DNA from: Belliella aquatica
GTDB lineage: Bacteria > Bacteroidota > Bacteroidia > Cytophagales > Cyclobacteriaceae
Length of the DNA stretch: 64,000 nucleotides
Reading direction: 5' to 3'
Assembly (NCBI RefSeq): GCF_014637795.1
Contig: NZ_BMFD01000018.1
Location: 1-64,000 of the forward strand
In this document: piece by piece, positions 34,079-42,470 of the stretch
Position numbering within the stretch: position 1 is the stretch's first letter
Layout of the letters: every line of letters begins with the position of its first letter
The notes under the pieces: model-generated
Database searches by the model: none
Seen by the model: only the letters and a program-made list of their open reading frames with translations
What the model was told of the DNA's origin: nothing
Position numbers and translations under genes: made by a program

Positions 34079-35314
34079 TTATGATAGATTTGATTGCTTT
34101 TTGGACTCATCTTTGAAAAAGATCAAGAAGAAGATCACTACAAATGCAGCGATGCCTGAAGGAATCATCCAGATCGACTGCCAATCGTGAGATCCGTCTG
34201 CTGCCAAATACAAATCAGAAACCTTTCCTGCTATAAAGAATCCGATTAACATGCCGACGCCATATGTTGCCAAAGTAATCAGTCCTTGGGCTGAAGACTT
34301 GAATTTATCACCTGCTTTTGAGTCTGTGTATATTTGGCCAGAGACAAAGAAAAAGTCATAACAAATTCCATGAAGAGCGATGCCAATTATCAAAAGGAAT
34401 AGTCCATTTTCAGCATCGCCGAAGGCAAATAGAATATATCTCAATACCCAAGCGATCATTCCAAGAAGTAAAGTTTTCTTAAATCCGAATCTTTTGAAAA
34501 AGACAGGTAGCAGCAATAGGAATAATGCTTCTGATATCTGCCCAATTGTCATTTTTCCTGTAGGATCAGAAACACCAATTTCTGCTAAGAAAGGGTTTGC
34601 ATTCTGATAATAAAAGGCAAGAGGAATACAAATCAAGATAGAGGAAATGAAGAATACAGCAAAGTTTCTTTCTTTCAAAAGTCCCAAAGCATCAAATCCC
34701 AATATTTCCGAAATCTTTAATTTTTGAGATCGATCAGCCTTTGGTGGTGTTTTAGGTAAAGTAAAAGAGAAAAATCCCAAAATCACGGAAGCAATGCCAG
34801 CCATCAAGAAAGTGTTTTTTAAAAACCCCGTGGCCATATTTTCGACAGTATCCCAAGTGAAAACATAGCTGATAGAAAGACCTGCTACGATCCATCCAAT
34901 TGTTCCCCAAACTCTGATTGGTGAGAATTCTTTTTCAGGATCTTTCATTTGATTAAAAGAAACTGAATTTACTAAAGCCAGTGTCGGCATATAGAGAATC
35001 ATGTATAAAAGCAGTACAGGATAGAAGGCTACGAAATCTGTAGATTGATACAAATAAAACATCAACACGCCTCCGATAATATGGAGTAATCCGAGTATTT
35101 TTTCTGCGTTAAAATAACGATCAGCGATCAGACCAATGATAAATGGAGCGATGATTGCACCAAATGATTGAGTTGAGAAAGCTGTGGCAATTTGAGTTCC
35201 AGTAGCATTTAGATTTGCTCCGAGAAATGTGCCTAAAGTGACAAACCATGATCCCCAAATAAAAAATTCTAGGAACATCATGAAAGAAAGGCGAAATCGA
35301 ATTCCGTTACTCAT
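34079..35314 (-). CDS. MFS transporter, nucleoside:proton symporter (NupG-like) family
   Basis: This 411-residue inner-membrane protein has 12 predicted helices. Typical family phrases are RLSFMMFLEFFIWGSWFVTLGTF at the start and GICYDFFFVSGQIYTDSKAG near residue 320. The family is named for nucleoside uptake. Bacteroidetes paralogues often lie in sugar loci, so here it more likely imports a sugar or keto-sugar produced in the periplasm (inference). It is the first gene of the five-gene minus-strand operon. Confidence 0.87.
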   Translation of the reverse strand: MSNGIRFRLSFMMFLEFFIWGSWFVTLGTFLGANLNATGTQIATAFSTQSFGAIIAPFIIGLIADRYFNAEKILGLLHIIGGVLMFYLYQSTDFVAFYPVLLLYMILYMPTLALVNSVSFNQMKDPEKEFSPIRVWGTIGWIVAGLSISYVFTWDTVENMATGFLKNTFLMAGIASVILGFFSFTLPKTPPKADRSQKLKISEILGFDALGLLKERNFAVFFISSILICIPLAFYYQNANPFLAEIGVSDPTGKMTIGQISEALFLLLLPVFFKRFGFKKTLLLGMIAWVLRYILFAFGDAENGLFLLIIGIALHGICYDFFFVSGQIYTDSKAGDKFKSSAQGLITLATYGVGMLIGFFIAGKVSDLYLAADGSHDWQSIWMIPSGIAAFVVIFFLIFFKDESKKQSNLS

Positions 35315-35601
35315 TAATTTTGTTGGTTTTAGGGTTTACTAATAGGTTAAGCGTAATAGAATGAAATGGCAAACTATTAATTTTATGTCTAAAATTTAGG
35401 CTTTTTCTGTTAATTTTAAAATTTACTAAATCAATTCGCAATAAAAACATTATTTGCTTTGATGCAGCTACCACTTATAACCTTATTATTCATCCTGTCA
35501 ATTATTGTATTTAGTGATTTTGATCGGGTAAATGATAAATTATCTTTAAGGGGTAATCAATTCAAATTTTTACTATATAAATGACTAAAAATAAACTCTT
35601 T
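35315..35601. other. Divergent control region of the sugar-oxidation locus
   Basis: About 270 AT-rich bases separate the two arms of the locus. I find no perfect TAnnTTTG element and no clear operator. Its position implies that it drives both the transporter operon (minus) and the Gfo/Idh/MocA gene (plus). Confidence 0.4.
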
Positions 35602-36771
35602 ATGCAAAATCAAAAAAAGCTTAGAATGGGAATGATTGGTGGAGGACCAGGATCTTTCATTGGAGCAATCCACAGAAACGCTGCTTTGTTGGATGGATTA
35701 ATTGAAATTACTGCTGGTGCTTTCAGCAGCAGAGCAGACAAATCCTTGGAAACTGGGAAAGAATTGATGTTGGATGAAAACCGGGTTTATGCATCTTATG
35801 ATGAAATGTTCGAAAAAGAACTTCAACTGCCTAAATCTGAAAGAATTGATATTGTCAGCATAGTTACGCCTAATCATGCCCATTTTGACCCTACTAAAAA
35901 AGCTTTGGAAATGGGTTTTCATGTGATTTTGGATAAACCGATGACTTTAAGCTACGAGGAAGCAAAAGAGCTCTATCAAGTGATCCAAAACGCGGAAGGA
36001 ATATTTTGTCTAACACATACTTACACGGGATATCCTATGATCAAGCAGGCCAAGCAAATGATTGCTGATGGAGTGATCGGAGAAGTCAGAAAAGTATATG
36101 TCGAATATCCACAAGGTTGGCTTTGGAAGCTTTTGGAATCAGAGGATAACAAGCAAGCGCAATGGAGAACTGATCCAAGCAAAAGTGGTGCTTCAGGCTG
36201 TTTTGGAGATATAGGCACTCATGCTTTCAATCTTGCTGAATACGTATCGGGCCAAAAAGTTACAAAAATCTGCGCTGATTTAAGCGTTAAAGTTGAAGGA
36301 AGACAACTAGATGACGATGGGGCTGTTTTGATGCGGTTTGAGAATAATGCATCTGGAATCCTCACGGCCTCTCAGATAGATACTGGGGCTGAAAATAACC
36401 TGAAAATCAAAATTTATGGAGACAAAGGGGGAATAGAGTGGATGCAGGAAGATTGCAATTCTCTTATGGTAAGATGGCCTGACAAACCAGATGAGATTTA
36501 CAGAGCAGGATCTCCTTTTCTTTCTTCTTTGGCACAAGAAAATACCAGAACTCCAGCAGGACATCCTGAGGGGTATATTGAAGCATTCGCAAATATTTAC
36601 AGAAATTTTGCAAGATGTATTTATGCTAGGCAAAATGGCCAAGAACCCAAAAAAGAATGGCTTGACTTTCCAGGATCGGAAGATGGGATCAGAGGAATGG
36701 CTTTTGTGGATCATGTCTTGGCGAGTTCCGAATCAGAAATGAAGTGGGTACCATTCATTGTTGAAAAGTAG
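35602..36771 (+). CDS. Gfo/Idh/MocA-family NAD(P)-dependent oxidoreductase
   Basis: This oxidoreductase of 389 residues has the Rossmann motif MGMIGGGPGSFIG near the start, VDIVSIVTPNHAHF, the lysine motif HVILDKPMTLS and the C-terminal GDIGTHAFNLAEYVSG catalytic-histidine segment. There is no signal peptide, so it acts in the cytoplasm and probably reduces an imported keto-sugar back to the hydroxyl form or oxidises a related sugar. I chose the ATG at 35602 because family members begin a few residues before the KLRMGMIGGG block; an ATG seven codons earlier (35581) is possible. Confidence 0.9.
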   Translation: MQNQKKLRMGMIGGGPGSFIGAIHRNAALLDGLIEITAGAFSSRADKSLETGKELMLDENRVYASYDEMFEKELQLPKSERIDIVSIVTPNHAHFDPTKKALEMGFHVILDKPMTLSYEEAKELYQVIQNAEGIFCLTHTYTGYPMIKQAKQMIADGVIGEVRKVYVEYPQGWLWKLLESEDNKQAQWRTDPSKSGASGCFGDIGTHAFNLAEYVSGQKVTKICADLSVKVEGRQLDDDGAVLMRFENNASGILTASQIDTGAENNLKIKIYGDKGGIEWMQEDCNSLMVRWPDKPDEIYRAGSPFLSSLAQENTRTPAGHPEGYIEAFANIYRNFARCIYARQNGQEPKKEWLDFPGSEDGIRGMAFVDHVLASSESEMKWVPFIVEK

Positions 36772-36995
36772 AAGAAACTGTATTTTCGGTATAAGATTAA
36801 AAATCTAAAGCCATATATTTAAAAACTTAAATGATTACCCGCAATGATACCAGTATTTAAATAATTCACTTATAATAATGCGGATAATTGTCAACAGTCA
36901 ACGGACAATAGCTGATTGAAATGAAATCATAAAGTGTTATTAATGGATACTGAAGTAAAAGCGGATATATAAAAACTTAAATCCAAATCAAACCT

Positions 36996-38048
36996 ATGAA
37001 AACTATAAAAGGACCAGCAATATTCTTGGCTCAATTTGCTGATGACAAAGCACCCTTCAACTCCCTAAAAAGCATCTGTGACTGGATGGCCTCTGTAGGT
37101 TATTATGGTGTGCAGATTCCATCTTGGGATCCTAGATTGATCGATTTGCAAAAAGCTGCTGAAAGTCAAACATACGCTGACGAGATCAAAGGGATCGTCA
37201 ATGAAGCAGGCTTAGAAATTACAGAACTTTCTACGCACCTTCAAGGTCAGTTGGTAGCTGTTCAACCAGCTTACAATGAACTCTTTGACGGATTTGCACC
37301 AGCGAATTTGGCAGGAGACTTGAAAGGAAAAACAGAATGGGCTACACAGCAATTGAAATATGCAGCAAAAGCTTCCAAGAATCTTGGATTGACAGCTCAT
37401 GCAACATTTTCTGGTGCCCTGATGTGGCATACCGTATACCCTTGGCCGCAGCGACCTGCTGGCTTGGTAGATACTGGATTCACTGAACTCGCAAAAAGAT
37501 GGATGCCGATTTTAGATACTTTTGAAGAAAACGGGGTTGATCTATGCTACGAATTACATCCAGGAGAGGATCTGCATGATGGGGTTACTTTTGAGATGTT
37601 TTTGGAAAAAGTGAATCACCACAAGCGGGCGAATATTCTTTATGATCCAAGTCATTTTGTGTTACAGTGCTTGGATTATTTGCAATTCATTGATTTTTAC
37701 CATGAAAGAATCAAGATGTTTCATGTCAAAGATGCGGAATTTAACCCAACAGGTAAGCAAGGTGTGTATGGAGGCTACCAAGGTTGGGTTGATCGAGCGG
37801 GAAGATTCCGCTCACTCGGAGATGGTCAGGTTGATTTTAGTGGTATATTTAGCAAACTTTCGCAGTATGACTTCGATGGTTGGGCAGTGCTAGAATGGGA
37901 ATGTGCGATTAAGCATCCAGAACAAGGAGCAATCGAAGGCGCTCAATTTATTGCTGATCATATCATCAGAGTGACTGATAAGGCATTTGATGATTTTGCA
38001 GGAACGGGCGCAGATGAATCATTCAATAAAAAAATATTAGGAATTTAA
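36996..38048 (+). CDS. Cytoplasmic sugar phosphate isomerase/epimerase-family TIM-barrel protein
   Basis: This 350-residue TIM barrel lacks a signal peptide, unlike its two paralogues in the divergent operon. Candidate metal ligands are ELHPGEDLHDG, LYDPSHFVLQ, MFHVKDAEF and LEWECAIKHPEQG. It is longer than usual in the C-terminal third (GKQGVYGGYQGWVDRAGRFR). It lies 224 bp after the Gfo/Idh/MocA gene and 24 nt before the cytochrome c gene. Probably it works on the keto-sugar or its hydrolysis product inside the cell. Confidence 0.86.
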   Translation: MKTIKGPAIFLAQFADDKAPFNSLKSICDWMASVGYYGVQIPSWDPRLIDLQKAAESQTYADEIKGIVNEAGLEITELSTHLQGQLVAVQPAYNELFDGFAPANLAGDLKGKTEWATQQLKYAAKASKNLGLTAHATFSGALMWHTVYPWPQRPAGLVDTGFTELAKRWMPILDTFEENGVDLCYELHPGEDLHDGVTFEMFLEKVNHHKRANILYDPSHFVLQCLDYLQFIDFYHERIKMFHVKDAEFNPTGKQGVYGGYQGWVDRAGRFRSLGDGQVDFSGIFSKLSQYDFDGWAVLEWECAIKHPEQGAIEGAQFIADHIIRVTDKAFDDFAGTGADESFNKKILGI

Positions 38049-38072
38049 TAACCATCAATAAACAAACAAAAA

Positions 38073-38495
38073 ATGAAATTAACTAAAACCTTTTCTATCG
38101 GCGTAATTGCGCTTTCTTCATTGGCTTACGCATGCGGTGGAGGAAATACTGAATCTACAGAAACATCCACTACTACTCAAGCACCTACTCAAGAAGTAAA
38201 AGTAAGCTTGGAAGACAAATATAAAGATGATCCGATTTTCGTAACAGGATCAGCGAAAGCAAAGGAAGCAGGATGTACTGCTTGTCACATGGTAGAGCGT
38301 AAAGTTGTAGGTCCTGCTTATGCTGATGTGGCTGAGAAATATGAAAACACACCTGAAAATATAGCGATGCTAACTGATCATGTAATCAATGGGAATGTAG
38401 GGAATTGGGGTGAAATCCAAATGCCATCACATCCACAACTAGAAAGAGCGGATGTGGAAGATATGATCAAGTATGTTTTACTTCTAAAAAGATAA
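38073..38495 (+). CDS. Monoheme cytochrome c lipoprotein (c551/c552-like)
   Basis: This 140-residue lipoprotein has the lipobox LAYAC (Cys21), a low-complexity threonine/glutamate linker and one class I cytochrome c domain. The heme site CTACH is at residues 68-72, and the axial methionine is in IQMPSHPQ. It ends with a helix typical of c551. In this locus it most likely accepts electrons from the GMC dehydrogenase and passes them to the oxidase. Located 3 nt upstream of the DUF1080 gene, so certainly co-transcribed. Confidence 0.92.
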   Translation: MKLTKTFSIGVIALSSLAYACGGGNTESTETSTTTQAPTQEVKVSLEDKYKDDPIFVTGSAKAKEAGCTACHMVERKVVGPAYADVAEKYENTPENIAMLTDHVINGNVGNWGEIQMPSHPQLERADVEDMIKYVLLLKR

Positions 38496-38498
38496 TCC

Positions 38499-39236
38499 AT
38501 GAAAGTCCTGAAATATTCAATTTTCGCACTTTCAACCATTGCTTTTGCATGTGGTGGAGGTGAGGAAGTGAGAGAAGTAACAGTTGAAAATGAAGTGGTA
38601 GAAGTTGAGCCGGAGTGGATAAGCCTTTTTGACGGAGAGTCATTTGATGGCTGGAGGAAATATGGTGGAGGTGAAGTAGGTGCAGCTTGGAAAGTTCAAG
38701 ATGGTGCTATCTACCTAGACGCTACCAACAAAGACGGCTGGCAGACTGGTGATGGTGGCGATATAGTAACTGAGGAAGAGTTTGATAATTTCCATCTCAA
38801 AGTAGAGTGGAAAATTGCCAAAGATGGCAATAGTGGGATTATCTTTTATGTTCACGAATCAGAAGAGTACCAATATCCTTGGATGACAGGTATGGAAATG
38901 CAAGTTTTAGACAATGACGGTCATCCTGATGCTAAAATCACCACCCACAGAGCCGGAGATTTGTATGATTTGATCGAATCTAGCGAAGAAATCGTCAAAC
39001 CTATTGGTGAGTGGAATCTAGCAGAAATCATCTCTCAAGATGGAAATTTAGAACTCCATTTGAACGGAACGATGATCGTATCAACTACCCTTTGGACTCC
39101 AGAGTGGGAAGAAATGATTTCAAAAAGCAAGTTCAAGGATATGCCAGGTTTCGGTACATTCAAAACTGGAAAAATTGCGCTTCAAGATCACGGCGACGAA
39201 GTTTGGTTTAGAAACATCGAAATCAAAAAGCTATAA
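38499..39236 (+). CDS. DUF1080 (3-keto-disaccharide hydrolase domain) lipoprotein
   Basis: This 245-residue lipoprotein (lipobox IAFAC, Cys18) consists of one concanavalin-like DUF1080 beta-sandwich: WISLFDGESFDGWRKYGGG at the front, GGDIVTEEEFDNFHLKVEWKI, GMEMQVLDNDGHPDAK, and the closing GKIALQDHGDEVWFRNIEIKKL. Members of PF06439 are named 3-keto-disaccharide hydrolases and cleave glycosidic bonds next to an oxidised C3. With the GMC dehydrogenase, cytochrome and isomerases here, this is the best marker for a 3-keto-glycoside pathway. It ends the plus-strand arm. Confidence 0.9.
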   Translation: MKVLKYSIFALSTIAFACGGGEEVREVTVENEVVEVEPEWISLFDGESFDGWRKYGGGEVGAAWKVQDGAIYLDATNKDGWQTGDGGDIVTEEEFDNFHLKVEWKIAKDGNSGIIFYVHESEEYQYPWMTGMEMQVLDNDGHPDAKITTHRAGDLYDLIESSEEIVKPIGEWNLAEIISQDGNLELHLNGTMIVSTTLWTPEWEEMISKSKFKDMPGFGTFKTGKIALQDHGDEVWFRNIEIKKL

Positions 39237-39250
39237 ATCCAACTAGAATT

Positions 39251-39362
39251 TATAACCACAAAGGAGAGCACAAAGCAAACACAACGTACAAGATGTTTTA
39301 GCCTGAAGAGGTTAATTCCCTTGTGAATTTTGTGAAAGACTTAGTGACCTTTGTGGTTTATT
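39251..39362. repeat. Imperfect palindromic element after the DUF1080 gene
   Basis: AACCACAAAGG at 39254-39264 is the exact inverse of CCTTTGTGGTT at 39348-39358. The inner sequence also has pairing segments (CACAAAG against TTTGTG). The right end runs into TTATTTTTTTG. It looks like an interspersed palindromic repeat (REP- or MITE-like), and it may also act as a terminator between the convergent DUF1080 and plsC genes. Confidence 0.6.
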
Positions 39363-39399
39363 TTTTTGAATAGATTTATTTTAAAGTAGGAGTGTGATT

Positions 39400-40128
39400 T
39401 TACTCATGAGTCAAAATCATCGCTTCCAGCCTATTGTAGCATTTTTCTGATAATGAAAGAAAATCGTTCATTGCTTTGTAAGGTTTTGGGTCAATTTGGG
39501 AAGAAAAATAGATATCGATTTTCCCTGGTCGGAGTAGGATAGATCCTCGTCGCATGATTTTATCAGCACCTATGATAGCCATAGGTAAAATATGAACCTC
39601 AGTATCCACAGCTATTCTAAAAGCACCTTTTTGAAAGGGCAGTAAGGTTTGGTTGGTGTCATTTCTCGTTCCTTCGGGTGCGACCGCGATTGAAATTCCC
39701 GTGTTTAAGATTTCCAATAGCCTTTGAACAGATACTTTTCTGGAATTCGTATCTTTTCGATCTACCCAAACTGCCAATCTTGAGGCGATAAATCCAAAAA
39801 TCGGAATTTTTGACAATTCCTTTTTGCCAATAGCCCGCAACTCGTTAGGGATAGCCATGGGAATTACTAGAGCATCGATAAATGATCTATGATTGAAAAT
39901 ATAGATGTATGGTTGATTGGGGTCAATATGCTCTTTTCCATGCACCTTATATTTAATACCCACCAAAGTGGACCAGCCTTTTACCCAAACACGAATAAAG
40001 AAAAAGGCAAATTTCCCAGCTTTGGCAGAGATGGCATAAGGGATGACCACAAACCAGCCGAATATCAGCATGAAAACTGCAAAAAGAATTGCTGCATAAA
40101 CCGTATAAATCCACTGAATGACTTTCAT
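39400..40128 (-). CDS. plsC: 1-acyl-sn-glycerol-3-phosphate acyltransferase
   Basis: This 242-residue membrane-bound acyltransferase makes phosphatidic acid from lysophosphatidic acid. The catalytic HX4D motif is in NHRSFIDALV near residues 80-89, and the substrate motif PEGTRND lies near residue 153. One or two N-terminal membrane segments (residues 8-32 and part of 40-55) precede it. Its length matches bacterial PlsC. It is monocistronic and divergent from rpsA. Confidence 0.93.
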   Translation of the reverse strand: MKVIQWIYTVYAAILFAVFMLIFGWFVVIPYAISAKAGKFAFFFIRVWVKGWSTLVGIKYKVHGKEHIDPNQPYIYIFNHRSFIDALVIPMAIPNELRAIGKKELSKIPIFGFIASRLAVWVDRKDTNSRKVSVQRLLEILNTGISIAVAPEGTRNDTNQTLLPFQKGAFRIAVDTEVHILPMAIIGADKIMRRGSILLRPGKIDIYFSSQIDPKPYKAMNDFLSLSEKCYNRLEAMILTHE

Positions 40129-40193
40129 TGATCAGACGCTTTCTTTATTTTTGTGCAAGTTTAATCAATTTAATAACTCTTTGCTTGCAAATG

Positions 40194-40226
40194 ACCCCTG
40201 AAAGCGTTTTCAGGGGTTTCTTTTTT
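40194..40226 (+). terminator. Orphan terminator-like hairpin
   Basis: ACCCCTGAAA pairs with TTTCAGGGGT around GCGT and is followed by TTCTTTTTT. No plus-strand gene ends nearby. TATTTTTG at 40146-40153 could start a very short RNA that ends here. Confidence 0.55.
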
Positions 40227-40393
40227 CAAAAAATCGATGGCAATAGTTACATAAAGTTCTTAATTAGCAAATATTCAAAATATCGCTATTTTGAATATTT
40301 CATTTAGCATCATGATTTATCAAAGTGATGTTATCGGTGTAGAAGATCATTAAAACTTTTCACCTTCTCTATTCACTTTTTATCAAATTTCAG

Positions 40394-40401
40394 TACCTTT
40401 G
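40394..40401 (+). promoter_or_regulatory. -7 element of the rpsA promoter
   Basis: TACCTTTG followed by CAGTCC is a strong match to the Bacteroidetes -7 box. The start would be near 40408, giving a leader of about 107 nt before the rpsA ATG. A clean -33 TTTG is not visible. Confidence 0.6.
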
Positions 40402-40514
40402 CAGTCCGTTCGGTCGAGCGGGGCTCTGAAAACTGAAATTCAGGGTTTTATCCAAAACTAAAAACCTCAATTCGATGATCCTAGGATTGTTGAAAATCAG
40501 GATTATTTTACAAT

Positions 40515-42284
40515 ATGTCTAATCAAAAAGATTTTAACTGGGAAGATTTCGACACCAAAGGTTTTGGTGAAGGTTATTCTAAGGATAAAAGAGCCGAAAT
40601 GGAAGCTCTTTATGCTGGAACTTTGAACGAGATCACCGAAAAAGAAGTCATCAAAGGTACTGTAGTAGGTATCAATGACAAAGATGTGATCATCAACATT
40701 GGTTTCAAATCTGACGGTTTGGTTCCAAGAACTGAATTCAGAGACCTTCCGGATCTTAAGATCGGCGACGAAGTTGAATTGTTCATCGAAGAGCAAGAAA
40801 ACTCACTTGGTCAGTTGGTACTTTCTAGAAAGAAAGCTAGAATGGTTCGTGCATGGAGCGACATCGAAGCTGCATTGGAGCATGACAACGTGATCGAAGG
40901 TCTTGTGAAAAGAAGAACAAAAGGTGGTTTGATCGTAGATATCTACGGTGTAGAAGCATTCTTGCCAGGTTCTCAAATTGATGTGAAGCCTATCAGAGAT
41001 TTTGACATCTATGTAGGTAAGAAAATGGAAGTGAAAGTGGTAAAAATCAACCACACTAACGATAACGTAGTAGTATCTCACAAAGTGTTGATCGAGAAAG
41101 ATCTTGAGAAGCAAAAAGCTGAGATCTTGAACAACCTTGAGAAAGGTCAAGTACTAGAAGGTGTAATCAAGAACATGACAAACTTCGGTGTATTCATCGA
41201 TTTGGGTGGTGTTGATGGTTTACTTCACATTACTGATATCTCTTGGGGAAGAATCAATCACCCAGAAGAAGTGCTTAATTTGGATGATAAAGTTCAGATT
41301 GTGGTTCTTGATTTTGATGATGACAAGAAGAGAATTTCTTTGGGTATGAAGCAATTGACTGCTCACCCTTGGGATGCACTTTCTGCTGAATTGGAAATTG
41401 GTTCTAAAGTACAAGGTAAGATTGTAAACGTAGCTGACTACGGTGCATTCTTAGAACTTGCTCCTGGAGTAGAAGGATTGATTCACGTTTCTGAAATGAG
41501 CTGGTCTCAGCACTTGAGAAACCCTGCTGACTTCGTGAAAGTTGGTGACGAAATCCAAGCAGTAGTATTAACTTTGGACAAAGATGACAGAAAAATGTCT
41601 CTTGGCATCAAGCAATTGACTGAAGATCCTTGGACTAAAGGTGACATGGCTGCGAAATATGCAGTAGGTACTAAGCACAAAGGTGTGGTAAGAAACTTGA
41701 CTAACTTTGGCTTGTTCCTTGAATTGGAAGAAGGTATCGATGGTTTGGTTCACGTATCTGACCTTTCTTGGACTAAGAAAATCAAGCATCCATCTGAGTT
41801 TGTAAAAGTAGGTGACGAATTAGATGTTGCTGTTTTAGAACTTGATGTGGACAACAGAAGATTGGCACTAGGTCATAAGCAATTGGAAGAAAATCCTTGG
41901 GATACTTTCGAAAGCGTATTCCCAGTAGGTTCTGATCATAAGTGTACTGTAGTTTCTAAAAATGATAAAGGTGCAGTTCTAGAACTTCCTTACGGATTAG
42001 AAGGATTCGCTACTTCCAAAAACTTGGAAAAAGCAGATGGTTCTTCTGTAGAAGTAGGTGAAGCAATCGACTTCAAAGTAACTGAATTCTCTAAAGATGA
42101 TAAGAGAATCGTACTTTCTCACACAGCTACATTCAGAGAAGAAGCAAAAGCTGCTCCTGCTCCTAAGAAAGCTAAGAAGAAAGAAGATGCTCCAGCTTCA
42201 TCTGCTCCAGCTGAAAAATCTACTTTAGGTGATTTAGATGCTTTAGCAGAATTGAAAGAGAAAATGGAAGGTGGGAAAAAATAA
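40515..42284 (+). CDS. rpsA: 30S ribosomal protein S1
   Basis: This 589-residue protein has six S1 (OB-fold) repeats, recognisable from GTVVGINDKDVIINIG, GLVKRRTKGGLIVDI, GVIKNMTNFGVFIDLGG, GKIVNVADYGAFLELAPG, GVVRNLTNFGLFLELEEG and CTVVSKNDKGAVLELP. The third to fifth are most conserved and bind mRNA. A lysine/alanine-rich tail of about 50 residues closes the protein. Bacteroidetes mRNAs largely lack Shine-Dalgarno sequences, so S1 is important for initiation. The long leader suggests possible autoregulation, which is inferred. Terminated by a strong hairpin. Confidence 0.97.
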   Translation: MSNQKDFNWEDFDTKGFGEGYSKDKRAEMEALYAGTLNEITEKEVIKGTVVGINDKDVIINIGFKSDGLVPRTEFRDLPDLKIGDEVELFIEEQENSLGQLVLSRKKARMVRAWSDIEAALEHDNVIEGLVKRRTKGGLIVDIYGVEAFLPGSQIDVKPIRDFDIYVGKKMEVKVVKINHTNDNVVVSHKVLIEKDLEKQKAEILNNLEKGQVLEGVIKNMTNFGVFIDLGGVDGLLHITDISWGRINHPEEVLNLDDKVQIVVLDFDDDKKRISLGMKQLTAHPWDALSAELEIGSKVQGKIVNVADYGAFLELAPGVEGLIHVSEMSWSQHLRNPADFVKVGDEIQAVVLTLDKDDRKMSLGIKQLTEDPWTKGDMAAKYAVGTKHKGVVRNLTNFGLFLELEEGIDGLVHVSDLSWTKKIKHPSEFVKVGDELDVAVLELDVDNRRLALGHKQLEENPWDTFESVFPVGSDHKCTVVSKNDKGAVLELPYGLEGFATSKNLEKADGSSVEVGEAIDFKVTEFSKDDKRIVLSHTATFREEAKAAPAPKKAKKKEDAPASSAPAEKSTLGDLDALAELKEKMEGGKK

Positions 42285-42328
42285 GACTAAAAACGCAAGA
42301 ATTTAGACTTGATTTACCTTATAGATAT

Positions 42329-42360
42329 AAAGTGGCTGCCAAAAGGTGGCCACTTTTTTT
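42329..42360 (+). terminator. Terminator of rpsA
   Basis: AAAGTGGCTGCC and GGTGGCCACTTT form a stem (two wobble pairs) around AAAA, followed by a T run. Confidence 0.9.
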
Positions 42361-42470
42361 GTGACTAGTTCAATCATTCTGCACATTGAAATATTGCAAA
42401 AGGGGATAATTGGTTGAAATATAAAGTTAACTAAAGGTGCTATTGTTTTGAATAGTTTTTATATTCGAGA

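Larger units (their letters stand above)
40129..40514. other. Divergent plsC-rpsA intergenic region
   Basis: No gene seen. The region contains an isolated terminator-like hairpin (40194-40226), an AT-rich stretch, and the rpsA promoter element with its GC-richer 110-nt leader. The leader has a small hairpin (CTGAA pairing with TTCAG) near 40427-40445. Confidence 0.55.
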
